A DNA stretch of 64,000 bases from Bufo bufo (GCF_905171765.1 NC_053389.1:399576645-399640644), one strand, 5' to 3'; shown: positions 21,529-35,400, counted from the stretch's first letter. Program-made: numbers and translations. The notes: generated by a model from the sequence alone, not told the origin.

Positions 21529-22177
21529 TGTCACGACCGCTATCCCAGCAGCAGTCGTGTCGCACCAGACGGAGGGGAAGGGGGATCCTTATCTACGGAT
21601 GGGAAATAGAATGGCCACCCCTGACGAACCCTAAGCTGGTACCTGTCTGCCCTGATACCCTAGACGGGGTGTGAACCCGTGCGGCGAGCAGGATGCCTAA
21701 ACCCTCAGTCGCCCTAACAAGACTGGACTGGGGAAAGGCCGATGGGAGCGCTAGTCACCATCACTCACGTCTAGTAAAACAACAGGGGAAGACAGCAACA
21801 AACAAACAACAGCAGAGATAGACTTATCCAGTCACGAGCAGAGAAGGCGATCCCAAACACGACAGTCCACGCCGGACAAGAGCTCCACAGCAACACCATA
21901 AAACGATCTCCTTCAAAGGTCAGAGTAGCACTGGAAGTAAGGACTATATCTGGCAATGACTGCAAGTGAAACAGAAACTAATATAGTATCTGGGAGTGGC
22001 AGACAGGACTCACCTGAGAAGGATGCCTACAAACTCCCAGTCAGGACAAAAAGGTTCACAAGGCAAAACCTGGATGACATACCCTGAACCACGGAGCAAA
22101 CTCACAAGCTATCGCGAGTAGCAAGTCGCTGCGACCTTCTCCTCCCAGACCTGTCTGGATCAGTCACAGTCGTGACA
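21529..22177 (-). repeat. Gypsy 5' LTR
   Basis: Identical in length to the 3' LTR and about 99% identical by eye. Downstream (complement of 21528 and below) the sequence reads GTATATCTGGCCTTTT. A TGG starts six bases after the LTR and could be the primer-binding site, but I cannot name the tRNA. An A/T-rich run (poly-T and TTTTTA units, 21449-21512) separates it from gag. Confidence 0.9.
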
Positions 22178-23762
22178 GCTGGCCCATTGGAGGAGAGGCT
22201 GTCAGCACTTTTGAGTGACAGTTTTTAGACCAATCAGCTCTCCATCTCCTGGTCAGTAAGGTTGGGTCCACAAGGTCCTATTTTTGAAAAAATCTCGAAA
22301 AATTGCGGTCTTCTCTTGCTGTGTTTTTGTAAAAATCAGACCCTGTGAACACAGCCTTACTGAACAGGAGTGCTGATTACACTACAACCTGTCAGCCCTC
22401 CTATGAATCAGCCCCTGAGCAGCACATTATCTTTCAGTCTGAAGTTCAGTGGACCAGTCCAAGCTGTATGGGCCTCCCGCACGCTGGGCCGTATGTCTGC
22501 CCCTGCGTATAACACAATGGAAAAATCAATCCAGATAGCAAAGGAGACAATTTGGACACTCACAATACATTAGTAAGTGCCTTGTATTAACTTTCTCTAC
22601 TTCATAAATGCCACATGCTGAAGTGACGCAACCCCTTTAAACTTTTTAAATTTTCCATTAATATAGCCATATGAGGGCTTATTTTTTAGGGGATAAGTTG
22701 TACTATTTAAAAGCACCATTCAGTTTTCCATGTCTGTTATTGGAAATAACTTCTTTGTGGGGTTAAATTGAAAAAAATAAAAATACAATTGTGTGCTTAA
22801 AAATGTCATAACGTCCTTATTCTGTGGCTCAATATGAATACGGAGATACCAAACTTGAATATTTTTTTCATCTACTACTTGATCCACAAAAAAAAACATT
22901 GAAAAACAATCTAAATTTTCTTTGCATCAACATTTTCTGACAGCATTAACTTATTTATATTATAGTCTATAGAGCTGCATGAGAGCTTGTTTTATGTGGG
23001 ATGAAGTTTGGATTTTATTGGTACCATTTTTGTGGTATGTATGACGTTTCGGTCACTGTTATTCAATTTTAGCACAAAAACAATTGTGTGTTTTTCTTTT
23101 TTTTTATATTATGGCGATCAACACACAAAATTTTTATTAACATTTTAATAGCTCACACATTTTCGAAAGAGGCCATACATAATATTTTTTTTTGTCTATA
23201 TATTTTTATATGTAAAATTGGGAAAGGGGGGTTAATTAAACTTTCTTTTTTTTTACTTTTACAGTGACAACTTTTAACCCCCTTAGGGGGAAAGAGCCTG
23301 GGATCTTTTGATTTTTTGTCCTATTCACCCTAATCGTCATTCTAGCCGGGTGTCTGCTATATGGCACCCACCGCGTATGGAGCTCAATATAGCACAGTAC
23401 AGGTTTAACTGATTTATAGCAATTTATGACAAATTAATTTGTAACAAATCAAATTTCTTGTCAGGCGAATTGGACGAATTTTTCACAACTTTGGATAGGA
23501 GCCCTTATAGTTTGGACTAGATCCAGTCAAATTTGAAAACAGTTAATTATGTCTGGATAATTTTGATAAAACCAAAAAGCAATTGTTTTGCTTTTCTTAT
23601 GAGATAGATTAGACTTGAAGGAAAGGGTATCTGTGTGCATTTGGCCCAAAGGTTGTCATTTGTAATTTTGTGTTGGTTGCAGAACTGTTTTTGCTATTTA
23701 GGTATCCTGCCACAGTGTGCTACACTATTTGCATACAGCAGCATTCTAAAAGTAGGTGCATT
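22178..23762. other. Unclassified AT-rich amphibian-type repeat
   Basis: After the gypsy element, about 22178-22600 shows nothing identifiable. From about 22632 to 23400 the sequence (CCCTTTAAACTTTTTAAA...CATATGAGGGCTTATTTTTTAGG... ending near GGCACCCACCGCG) has the low-complexity, gene-free look of a non-autonomous DNA repeat. Its ends could not be matched. No coding region. Confidence 0.4.
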
Positions 23763-24490
23763 AACCCCTTAAGGACACTGCCATTTTCACCTTAAGGACC
23801 AGGCCAAATCTTGGAGATCTGGCATGTGCCACTTTATCTGGTAATACCTGTGGAACACTTTTACTCATCTAAGCCATTCTAAGAATGTTTTCTCGTGACA
23901 CATTGTACTTCATGATAGTGGTAAATTGGACTTAATATAAATCACCTTCATTTATTTTAAAAAATCCAAAATTTACGGAACATTTTGAAAAATTAGTAAT
24001 TTTCAAAACTTGAATTTCTATGCTTTTAAGGCAGATAGTGATATCTCACAAAATAGTTATAAATGTACATTTCCTATATGTCTACTTTATGTTGGCATCA
24101 TTTTGTAGATGTAATTTTATTTTTTAACCCACTTTTTTAAGGACCAGTTCAGTTATGAAGTTATGTCTGCCGTTATAGCAGAGTGTGCTACCACTCGTCC
24201 ATCCTGAAAAAAGATCACGGCAAGGGAGGGAAGGGGGAGGAAAATGAGCGCCGCCGGCCATCCTGAAGATCATTGGGGGCCCGATCAGGCACGGGCAACA
24301 TTGGGGGCAAGGGGGCGGGATGATTATTTATACATTATATAAGGTTCTGAACCCCACAGTCATGAACCGTGAGGAGCATAACCTTTTCCTGGCATTACTC
24401 TGCTCTAAATGGCTAGTCTGAACAGACTAGCCAATCAAAGCAATAACTAGCCTGGGACCGCCCTTATTGGTCCCGGGCCGGTTAGCTGAG
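23763..24490 (+). mobile_element. Truncated member of the TTAA-flanked repeat family
   Basis: It begins TTAACCCCTTAAGGACACTGCC, the same terminal sequence as the element at 12534, and follows it in type through about 24165 (GACACATTGTACTTCATGATAGTGG...). It then changes to a GC-rich block with GCCGCCGGCC and inverted GGCTAGTC/GACTAGCC sequences. The right terminus is not found. Non-coding. Confidence 0.6.
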
Positions 24491-24498
24491 ATCCCAGG

Positions 24499-24513
24499 TA
24501 GAGATGAGCGAAT
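24499..24513 (+). repeat. Unpaired hAT terminal inverted repeat
   Basis: TAGAGATGAGCGAAT at 24499-24513 is the canonical left end of the same hAT group as the elements at 25106 and 46285. The preceding 8 bases (ATCCCAGG) are not repeated after any right end that I can see, so the partner end is not established. The sequence between here and 25105 is non-coding and may be the flank of a larger hAT into which the 25106 element inserted. Confidence 0.6.
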
Positions 24514-25119
24514 TTTTCACAAATTCTATTTGCCCGTTTGCCTAATTTTTTATTTTATTTGTTTTCGATCCGAATATATTCATGGCAAATTTAATTAAGA
24601 AACGCCTATTTCCTGGCTGCAGAGAGCCTTTCTAGTGGTGTAGAACACTGTTTCTTGCAGTAATGCACATAGGTAGTCTGCTTTGGTAGTGAAATAATAC
24701 TGAGTCTGTATGACATGCAGATGACAGGTGTCACTGCACACTTCACTTATTTGGGCAGTCACGGGGCCAAAACTGACCAAATAACTCAAGTATGAACTCA
24801 GCCTTACAGGCCGATGTTAGCGCCAAGAAGAAGCGCACTCCTTTTACACCATCGTCAGCTGATTCCACATAGATATCAACAGAACCTGTTCTATTAAACG
24901 CTTATGCAAGTAGAGCCCACCCGACAGAGAGGAGAGGGTGTCAGCAGTAAGTTTATGTTGACGTCACTGATTATTTTGCCCTTCCTCTGATCCATCAGAA
25001 CAATAACCCACAAAAATCGGATCCTGTCTATGGAACATCCATCTTCACTCGGTCAGCATTTGGTCAGCAATCAGTATTGCTAATGCCAAAAAAACAGGAG
25101 TGGATTAGGGATGAGCGAA

Positions 25120-25880
25120 CCCGAACTGTATAGTTCGGGTTCGTACCGAATTTTGGGGTGTCCGTGACACGGACCCGAACCCGAACATTTTCGTAAAAGT
25201 CTGTGTTCGGGTTCGGTGTTCGGCGCTTTCTTGGCGCTTTTTGAAAGGCTGCAAAGCAGCCAATCAACAAGCGTCATACTACTTGCCCCAAGAGGCCATC
25301 ACAGCCTTGCCTACTACTGGCATGGCTGTGATTGGCCAGTGCAGCATGTGACCCAGCCTCTATATAAGCTTGGGTCACGTTGCGCTGCACGTCACTCTGC
25401 TGATTCAAGCATAGGGAGAGGTTGCAGCTGCGACGTTAGGGCGAGATTAGGCAGATTAACTCCTCCAAAAGACTTCATTCTGTGATCGATCTGCAGCTGT
25501 GGATCATTGAAGTGCTAATATTGACTTGCTCACTTTTTTGAGGCTGCCCAGAGCGTTTTTAGATCACTTTTTTTCTGAGGTGATCGGCGGCCATTTTGTG
25601 ACTTGTGGTGCGCCAGCACAAGCTATCACCAAGTGTATTTAACCATCAATAGTGTGGTTATTTTGTGCTATATCCTACATCAGCTGCAGGCTGAACCTGT
25701 GTCACCGAAGTGCATTTAACCATCAACAGTCTGGTTATTTTTTGGCCATATACTACATCTGGTGCAGGCTGAGCCTGTGTCACCCAAGTGCATTTAACCA
25801 TCAACAGTGTGGTTATTTTTTGGCCATTAACTACATCAGGGGCAAGTTGAGCCTGTCACCCAGCGCCTAAAAAATAGACC
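25120..25880 (+). promoter_or_regulatory. 5' subterminal region of the giant hAT
   Basis: It starts with clustered GAACCCGAAC / GTTCGGGTTCG motifs (25115-25225), which are inverted at the other end (40028-40140) and are likely transposase-binding sites. A GC-richer segment follows, with a possible TATATAAGC at about 25361, then three short direct repeats of about 75 bp (CATTTAACCATCAACAGT, about 25635-25860) before the 295-bp array. The promoter role is an inference from position. Confidence 0.5.
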
Positions 25881-28800
25881 TGACATTTCTATTCAACCAA
25901 ATCTGTACTGTTTTAGCTGGTCAAGTACTGACTGTAAAAGGACACTTTTTGTTCTGGGTTGAAAAACTATTCCCAAATTTGCCATTCTCAAAATAACTAG
26001 TTTCTGGTATATGAGGCCTACTTGAAATCTATCCCAAAAAGGATATCTTACATTGTAGGTGCTGATAGTGTCATTCAGAAAAGCCTAAGACACACGCTAC
26101 CGTGCAGATAGAAGTCTGATTCTGTGATTAAACCTATACCTGTCACACAATGCAAAAAAAAAGGCCTCACATTTCTATTCAACCAAATCTGTACTGTTTT
26201 AGCTGGTCAAGTTATTTCTAGTGACCGTAAAAGCACACTTTTTTTTCTGGGTTGAAAAACTATTCCCAAATTTGCCATTCTCAAAATAACTAGTTTCTGG
26301 TATTTGAGGCCTACTTGAAATCTATCCCAAAAAGGATATCTTACATTGAAGGTGCTGATAGTGCCATTCAGAAAAACCTAAGACACACGCTACCGTGCTG
26401 ATAGAAGTCTGATTCTGTGATTATACCTATACCTGTCACACAGCGCAAAAAAAACCAGGCCTCACATCTCTATTCAACCAAATCTGTACTGTTTTAGCTG
26501 GTCAAGTTATTTCTAGTGACCGTAAAAGCACATTTTTTTTTCTGGGTTGAAAAACTATTCCCAAATTTGCCATTCTCAAAATAACTAGTTTCTGGTATTT
26601 GAGGCCTACTTGAAATCTATCCCAAAAAGGATATCTTACATTGAAGGTACTGATAGTGTCATTCAGAAAAACCTAAGACACACGCTACCGTGCAGATAGA
26701 AGTCTGATTCTGTGATTAAACCTATACCTGTCACACAGTGCAAAAAAAAAAGGCCTCACATTTCTATTCAACCAAATCTGTACTGTTTTAGCTGGTCAAG
26801 TTATTTCTAGTGACCGTAAAAGCACTTTTTTTTTTCTGGGTTGAAAAACTATTCCCAAATTTGCCATTCTCAAAATAACTAGTTTCTGGTATTTGAGGCC
26901 TACTTGAAATCTATCCCAAAAAGGATATCTTACATTGAAGGTGCTGATAGTGCCATTCAGAAAAACCTAAGACACACGCTACCGTGCTGATAGAAGTCTG
27001 ATTCTGTGATTATACCTATACCTGTCACACAGCGCAAAAAATACCAGGCCTCACATCTCTATTCAACCAAATCTGTACTGTTTTAGCTGGTCAAGTTATT
27101 TCTAGTGACCGTAAAAGCACATTTTTTTTTCTGGGTTGAAAAACTATTCCCAAATTTGCCATTCTCAAAATAACTAGTTTCTGGTATTTGAGGCCTACTT
27201 GAAATCTATCCCAAAAAGGATATCTTACATTGAAGGTACTGATAGTGTCATTCAGAAAAACCTAAGACACACGCTACCGTGCAGATAGAAGTCTGATTCT
27301 GTGATTAAACCTATACCTGTCACACAGTGCAAAAAAAAAAGGCCTCACATTTCTATTCAACCAAATCTGTACTGTTTTAGCTGGTCAAGTTATTTCTAGT
27401 GACCGTAAAAGCACTTTTTTTTTTCTGGGTTGAAAAACTATTCCCAAATTTGCCATTCTCAAAATAACTAGTTTCTGGTATTTGAGGCCTACTTGAAATC
27501 TATCCCAAAAAGGATATCTTACATTGAAGGTACTGATAGTGTCATTCAGAAAAACCTAAGACACACGCTACCGTGCAGATAGAAGTCTGATTCTGTGATT
27601 AAACCTATACCTGTCACACAGCGCAAAAAAAAAAAGGCCTCATATTTCTATTCAACCAAATCTGTACTGTTTTAGCTGGTCAAGTTATTTGTAGTGACCG
27701 TAAAAGCACATTTTTTTTTTCTGGGTTGAAAAACTATTCCCAAATTTGCCATTCTCAAAATAACTAGTTTCTGGTATTTGAGGCCTACTTGAAATCTATC
27801 CCAAAAAGGATATCTTACATTGAAGGTGCTGATAGTGCCATTCAGAAAAACCTAAGACACACGCTACTGTGCTGATAGAAGTCTGATTCTGTGATTAAAC
27901 CTATACCTGTCACACAGCGCAAAAAAAAAACAGGCCTCACATCTCTATTCAACCAAATCTGTACTGTTTTAGCTGGTCAAGTTATTTCTAGTGACCGTAA
28001 AAGCACATTTTTTTTTCTGGGTTGAAAAACTATTCCCAAATTTGCCATTCTCAAAATAACTAGTTTCTGGTATTTGAGGCCTACTTGAAATCTATCCCAA
28101 AAAGGATATCTTACATTGAAGGTACTGATAGTGCCATTCAGAAAAACCTAAGACACACGCTACCGTGCAGATAGAAGTCTGATTCTGTGATTAAACCTAT
28201 ACCTGTCACACAGTGCAAAAAAAAAGGCCTCACATTTCTATTCAACCAAATCTGTACTGTTTTAGCTGGTCAAGTTATTTCTAGTGACCGTAAAAGCACT
28301 TTTTTTTTTCTGGGTTGAAAAACTATTCCCAAATTTGCCATTCTCAAAATAACTAGTTTCTGGTATTTGAGGCCTACTTGAAATCTATCCCAAAAAGGAT
28401 ATCTTACATTGAAGGTACTGATAGTGTCATTCAGAAAAACCTAAGACACACGCTACCGTGCTGATAGAAGTCTGATTCTGTGATTATACCTATACCTGTC
28501 ACACAGCGCAAAAAAAAACAGGCCTCACATCTCTATTCAACCAAATCTGTACTGTTTTAGCTGGTCAAGTTATTTCTAGTGACCGTAAAAGCACATTTTT
28601 TTTTCTGGGTTGAAAAACTATTCCCAAATTTGCCATTCTCAAAATAACTAGTTTCTGGTATTTGAGGCCTACTTGAAATCTATCCCAAAAAGGATATCTT
28701 ACATTGAAGGTACTGATAGTGTCATTCAGAAAAACCTAAGACACACGCTACCGTGCAGATAGAAGTCTGATTCTGTGATTAAACCTATACCTGTCACACA

Positions 28801-31800
28801 GTGCAAAAAAAAAAAGGCCTCACATTTCTATTCAACCAAATCTGTACTGTTTTAGCTGGTCAAGTTATTTCTAGTGACCGTAAAAGCACGTTTTTTTTCT
28901 GGGTTGAAAAACTATTCCCAAATTTGCCATTCTCAAAATAACTAGTTTCTGGTATTTGAGGCCTACTTGAAATCTATCCCAAAAAGGATATCTTACATTG
29001 AAGGTACTGATAGTGTCATTCAGAAAAACCTAAGACACACGCTACCGTGCTGATAGAAGTCTGATTCTGTGATTATACCTATACCTGTCACACAGCGCAA
29101 AAAAAAACAGGCCTCACATCTCTATTCAACCAAATCTGTACTGTTTTAGCTGGTCAAGTTATTTCTAGTGACCGTAAAAGCACATTTTTTTTTCTGGGTT
29201 GAAAAACTATTCCCAAATTTGCCATTCTCAAAATAACTAGTTTCTGGTATTTGAGGCCTACTTGAAATCTATCCCAAAAAGGATATCTTACATTGAAGGT
29301 ACTGATAGTGTCATTCAGAAAAACCTAAGACACACGCTACCGTGCAGATAGAAGTCTGATTCTGTGATTAAACCTATACCTGTCACACAGTGCAAAAAAA
29401 AAAAGGCCTCACATTTCTATTCAACCAAATCTGTACTGTTTTAGCTGGTCAAGTTATTTCTAGTGACCGTAAAAGCACTTTTTTTTTCTGGGTTGAAAAA
29501 CTATTCCCAAATTTGCCATTCTCAAAATAACTAGTTTCTGGTATTTGAGGCCTACTTGAAATCTATCCCAAAAAGGATATCTTACATTGAAGGTACTGAT
29601 AGTGTCATTCAGAAAAACCTAAGACACACGCTACCGTGCAGATAGAAGTCTGATTCTGTGATTAAACCTATACCTGTCACACAGCGCAAAAAAAAAAAGG
29701 CCTCATATTTCTATTCAACCAAATCTGTACTGTTTTAGCTGGTCAAGTTATTTGTAGTGACCGTAAAAGCACATTTTTTTTTTCTGGGTTGAAAAACTAT
29801 TCCCAAATTTGCCATTCTCAAAATAACTAGTTTCTGGTATTTGAGGCCTACTTGAAATCTATCCCAAAAAGGATATCTTACATTGAAGGTGCTGATAGTG
29901 CCATTCAGAAAAACCTAAGACACACGCTACTGTGCTGATAGAAGTCTGATTCTGTGATTAAACCTATACCTGTCACACAGCGCAAAAAAAAAACAGGCCT
30001 CACATCTCTATTCAACCAAATCTGTACTGTTTTAGCTGGTCAAGTTATTTCTAGTGACCGTAAAAGCACTTTTTTTTTTCTGGGTTGAAAAACTATTCCC
30101 AAATTTGCCATTCTCAAAATAACTAGTTTCTGGTATTTGAGGCCTACTTGAAATCTATCCCAAAAAGGATATCTTACATTGAAGGTACTGATAGTGCCAT
30201 TCAGAAAAACCTAAGACACACGCTACCGTGCAGATAGAAGTCTGATTCTGTGATTAAACCTATACCTGTCACACAGTGCAAAAAAAAAGGCCTCACATTT
30301 CTATTCAACCAAATCTGTACTGTTTTAGCTGGTCAAGTTATTTCTAGTGACCGTAAAAGCACTTTTTTTTTTCTGGGTTGAAAAACTATTCCCAAATTTG
30401 CCATTCTCAAAATAACTAGTTTCTGGTATTTGAGGCCTACTTGAAATCTATCCCAAAAAGGATATCTTACATTGAAGGTGCTGATAGTGCCATTCAGAAA
30501 AACCTAAGACACACGCTACCGTGCTGATAGAAGTCTGATTCTGTGATTATACCTATACCTGTCACACAGCGCAAAAAAAAACAGGCCTCACATCTCTATT
30601 CAACCAAATCTGTACTGTTTTAGCTGGTCAAGTTATTTCTAGTGACCGTAAAAGCACATTTTTTTTTCTGGGTTGAAAAACTATTCCCAAATTTGCCATT
30701 CTCAAAATAACTAGTTTCTGGTATTTGAGGCCTACTTGAAATCTATCCCAAAAAGGATATCTTACATTGAAGGTACTGATAGTGTCATTCAGAAAAACCT
30801 AAGACACACGCTACCGTGCAGATAGAAGTCTGATTCTGTGATTAAACCTATACCTGTCACACAGTGCAAAAAAAAAAAGGCCTCACATTTCTATTCAACC
30901 AAATCTGTACTGTTTTAGCTGGTCAAGTTATTTCTAGTGACCGTAAAAGCACGTTTTTTTTCTGGGTTGAAAAACTATTCCCAAATTTGCCATTCTCAAA
31001 ATAACTAGTTTCTGGTATTTGAGGCCTACTTGAAATCTATCCCAAAAAGGATATCTTACATTGAAGGTACTGATAGTGTCATTCAGAAAAACCTAAGACA
31101 CACGCTACCGTGCAGATAGAAGTCTGATTCTGTGATTAAACCTATACCTGTCACACAGTGCAAAAAAAAAAAAAGGCCTCATATTTCTATTCAACCAAAT
31201 CTGTACTGTTTTAGCTGGTCAAGTTATTTGTAGTGACCGTAAAAGCACATTTTTTTTTCTGGGTTGAAAAACTATTCCCAAATTTGCCATTCTCAAAATA
31301 ACTAGTTTCTGGTATTTGAGGCCTACTTGAAATCTATCCCAAAAAGGATATCTTACATTGAAGGTGCTGATAGTGCCATTCAGAAAAACCTAAGACACAC
31401 GCTACTGTGCTGATAGAAGTCTGATTCTGTGATTAAACCTATACCTGTCACACAGCGCAAAAAAAAAACAGGCCTCACATCTCTATTCAACCAAATCTGT
31501 ACTGTTTTAGCTGGTCAAGTTATTTCTAGTGACCGTAAAAGCACATTTTTTTTTCTGGGTTGAAAAACTATTCCCAAATTTGCCATTCTCAAAATAACTA
31601 GTTTCTGGTATTTGAGGCCTACTTGAAATCTATCCCAAAAAGGATATCTTACATTGAAGGTGCTGATAGTGCCATTCAGAAAAACCTAAGACACACGCTA
31701 CTGTGCTGATAGAAGTCTGATTCTGTGATTAAACCTATACCTGTCACACAGCGCAAAAAAAAAACAGGCCTCATCATTTCTATTCAACCAAATCTGTACT

Positions 31801-32480
31801 GTTTTAGCTGGTCAAGTTATTTCTAGTGACCGTAAAAGCACATTTTTTTTTCTGGGTTGAAAAACTATTCCCAAATTTGCCATTCTCAAAATAACTAGTT
31901 TCTGGAATTTGAGGCCTACTTGAAATCTATCCCAAAAAGGATATCTTACATTGAAGGTACTGATAGTGTCATTCAGAAAAACCTAAGACACACGCTACCG
32001 TGCAGATAGAAGTCTGATTCTGTGATTAAACCTATACCTGTCACACAGTGCAAAAAAAAAAAGGCCTCACATTTCTATTCAACCAAATCTGTACTGTTTT
32101 AGCTGGTCAAGTTATTTCTAGTGACCGTAAAAGCACATTTTTTTTTCTGGGTTGAAAAACTATTCCCAAATTTGCCATTCTCAAAATAACTAGTTTCTGG
32201 TATTTGAGGCCTACTTGAAATCTATCCCAAAAAGGATATCTTACATTGAAGGTGCTGATAGTGCCATTCAGAAAAACCTAAGACACACGCTACCGTGCTG
32301 ATAGAAGTCTGATTCTGTGATTATACCTATACCTGTCACACAGCGCAAAAGAAAACAGGCCTCACATCTCTATTCAACCAAATCTGTACTGTTTTAGCTG
32401 GTCAAGTTATTTCTAGTGACCGTAAAAGCACTTTTTTTTTTCTGGGTTGAAAAACTATTCCCAAATTTGTCATTCTCAAA
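25880..32480 (+). repeat. Tandem array of 295-bp units, about 22 copies, with higher-order structure
   Basis: The anchor TCTGTACTGTTTTAGCTGG recurs 23 times from 25902 to 32382, giving a mean period of about 295 bp. Units differ mainly by poly-A and poly-T length and by a few diagnostic bases. One type has CACAGTGC before the A run and CTCACATTTCT after it; another has CACAGCGC and CTCACATCTCT. They mostly alternate. A third type (CTCATATTTCT with GTTATTTGTAG) appears at about 27640, 29700 and 31180, spaced 7 and then 5 units, which shows that multi-unit blocks were duplicated. The last unit is cut at TTCTCAAAA, about 20 bases before the transposase ATG. Non-coding. Confidence 0.95.
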
Positions 32481-32499
32481 ATTGTGGTGAACGGGAACA

Positions 32500-35400
32500 A
32501 TGAGGAAAACATCTAATAAGGGACGCGGACATGGTCGTGGTGGTGTTAGTGGACCCTCTGGTGCTGGGAGAGGACGTGGCCGTTCTGCCACAGCCACACG
32601 TCCTAGTGTACCAACTACCTCAGGTCCCAGTAGCCGTCAGAATTTACAGGGATATTTGGTGGGGCCCAATGCCGTTCTAAGGATGGTAAGGCCTGAGCAG
32701 GTACAGGCATTAGTCAATTGGGTGGCCGACAGTGCATCCAGCACGTTCACATTATCTCCCACCCAGTCTTCTGCAGAAAGCGCACAGATGGCGCATGAAA
32801 ACCAAGCCCATCAGTCTGTCACATCAGCCCCATGCATATCAGGGAAACTGTCTGAGCCTCAAGTTATGCAGCAGTCTCTTATGCTGTTTGAAGACTCTGC
32901 TGCCAGGGTTTCCCAAGGGCATCCACCTAGCTCTTCACCAGGGGTGGAAGAGATAGAATGCACTAACGCACAACCACTTATGTTTCCTGATGATGAGGAC
33001 ATGGGAATACCACCTCAGCACGTCTCTGATGATGACAAAACACAGGTGCCAACTGCTGCGTCTTTCTGCAGTGTGCAGACTGAACAGGAGGTCAGGGATC
33101 AAGACTGGGTGGAAGACGATGCAGGGGACGATGAGGTCCTAGACCCCACATGGAATGAAGGTCGTGCCACTGACTTTCAGAGTTCGGAGGAAGAGGCAGT
33201 GGTGAGACCGAGCCAACAGCGTAGCAAAAGAGGGAGTAGTGGGCAAAATCAGAACACCCGCCGCCAAGAGACTCCGCCTGCTACTGACCGCCGCCATCTG
33301 GGACCGAGCACCCCAAAGGCAGCTTCAAGGAGTTCCCTGGCATGGCACTTCTTCAAACAATGTGCTGACGACAAGACCCGAGTGGTTTGCACGCTGTGCC
33401 ATCAGAGCCTGAAGCGAGGCATTAACGTTCTGAACCTTAGCACAACCTGCATGACCAGGCACCTGCATGCAAAGCATGAACTGCAGTAGAGTAAACACCT
33501 TAAAAACAAGGAAGTCACTCAGGCTCCCCCTGCTGCCTCTTCTGCTGCTGCCGCCTCGGCCTCTTCTGCTGCTGCTGCCTCGGCCTCTTCTGCTGCTGCT
33601 GCCGCCTCGGCCTCTTCCTCTGCCTCTGGAGGAACGTTGGCACCTGCCGCCCAGCAAACATGGGATGTACCACCAACACCACCACCTGCGTCACCAGGCA
33701 TCTCAACCATGTCACACGGCAGCGTTCAGCTCTCCATCTCACAAACATTTGAGAGAAAGCGTAAATTCCCACCTAGCCACCCTCGATCCCTGGCCCTGAA
33801 TGCCAGCATTTCTAAACTACTGGCCTATGAAATGCTGTCATTTAGGCTGGTGGACACAAACAGCTTCAAACAGCTCATGTCACTTGCTGTCCCACAGTAT
33901 GTTGTTCCCAGCCGCCACTACTTCTCCAAGAGAGCCGTGCCTTCCCTGCACAAACAAGTGTCCGATAAAATCAAGTGTGCACTGCGCAACGCCATCTGTG
34001 GCAAGGTCCACCTAACCACAGATACGTGGACCAGTAAGCACGGCCAGGGACGCTATATCTCCCTAACTGCACACTGGGTAAATGTAGTGGCGGCTAAGCC
34101 CCAGGCGGAGAGCTGTTTGGCGCACGTCCTTCCGCCGCCAAGGATCGCAGGGCAACATTCTTTGCCTCCTGTCTCCTCCTCCTCCTACTCAGCTTCCTCC
34201 TCCTTTTCTTCCACCTGCTCATCCAGTCAGCCACACACCTTCACCACCAACTTCAGCACAGCCAGGGGTAAACGTCAACAGACCATTCTGAAACTCATAT
34301 GTTTGGGGGACAGGCCCCACACCGCACAGGAGTTGTGGCGGGGTATAGAACAACAGACCGTCGAGTGGTTGCTGCCGGTGAGCCTCAAGCCCGGCCTGGT
34401 GGTGTGCGATAATGGGCGAAATCTCGTTGCAGCTCTGGGACTAGCCGGTTTGACGCACATCCCTTGCCTGGCGCATGTGCTGAATTTGGTGGTGCAGAAG
34501 TTCATTCGCAACTACCCCGACATGTCAGAGCTGCTGAATAAAGTGCGGGCCGTCTGTTCGCGCTTCCGGCGTTCACACCCTGCCGCTGCTCGCCTGTCTG
34601 CGCTACAGCGTAACTTCGGCCTTCCCGCTCAACGCCTCATATGCGACATACCCACCAGGTGGAACTCCACCTTGCATATGCTGGACAGACTGTGCGAGCA
34701 GCAGCAGGCCATAGTGGAGTTTCAGCTGCAGCACGCACGGGTCAGTCGCACTGTGGATCAGACACACTTCACCACCAATGACTGGGCCTCCATGCGAGAC
34801 CTGTGTGCCCTGTTGCGTTGTTTCGAGTACTCCACCAACATGGCCAGTGGTGATGACGCCGTTATCAGCGTTACAATACCACTTCTATGTCTCCTTGAGA
34901 AAACACTTAGGGTGATGATGGAAGAGGAGGTGGCCCAGGAGGAAGAGGAGGAATAGGGGTCATTTTTAGCACTTTCAGGCCAGTCTCTTCGAAGTGACTC
35001 AGAGGGAGGTTTTTTGCAACACCAAAGGCCAGGTACAAATGTGGCCAGACAGGGCCCACTACTGGAGGACGAGGATGAAGAGGAGGTGGAGGAGGATGAG
35101 GATGAAGCATGTTCACAGCGGGGTGGCACCCAAAGCAGCTCGGGCCCATCACTGGTGCGTGGCTGGGGGGAAACACAGGACGATGACGATACACCTCCCA
35201 CAGAGGACAGCTTGTCCTTACCTCTGGGCAGCCTGGCACACATGAGCGACTACATGCTGCAGTGCCTGCGCAACGACAGCAGAGTTGCCCACATTTTAAC
35301 GTGTGAGGACTACTGGGTTGCCACCCTGCTGGATCCCCGGTACAAAGACAATGTGCCCACCTTACTTCCTACACTGGAGCGTGATAGGAAGATGCGCAAG

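Larger units (their letters stand above)
16623..22177 (-). mobile_element. Complete Ty3/gypsy chromodomain LTR retrotransposon
   Basis: Two direct LTRs of exactly 649 bp (16623-17271 and 21529-22177) begin TGTCACG and end CGTGACA. The 5-bp target duplication GCTGG is at 16618-16622 and 22178-22182. On the minus strand the order is gag, protease, reverse transcriptase, RNase H, integrase with chromodomain: the Ty3/gypsy order of a chromovirus. By eye I count about 8 differences between the LTRs, roughly 1.2%, so the insertion is young compared with its surroundings. Pol contains two frameshifts. There is no envelope-like frame between integrase and the 3' LTR. Confidence 0.95.

Noticed and set aside
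25880..32480. Regularly spaced repeats that could suggest a CRISPR-like array
   Set aside because: Units are contiguous ~295-bp tandems without unique spacers, inside a eukaryotic hAT.
33325..33657. Arg/Gly-rich minus-strand frame opposite the transposase linker
   Set aside because: Shadow of the Ala/Ser-rich linker codons on the plus strand.
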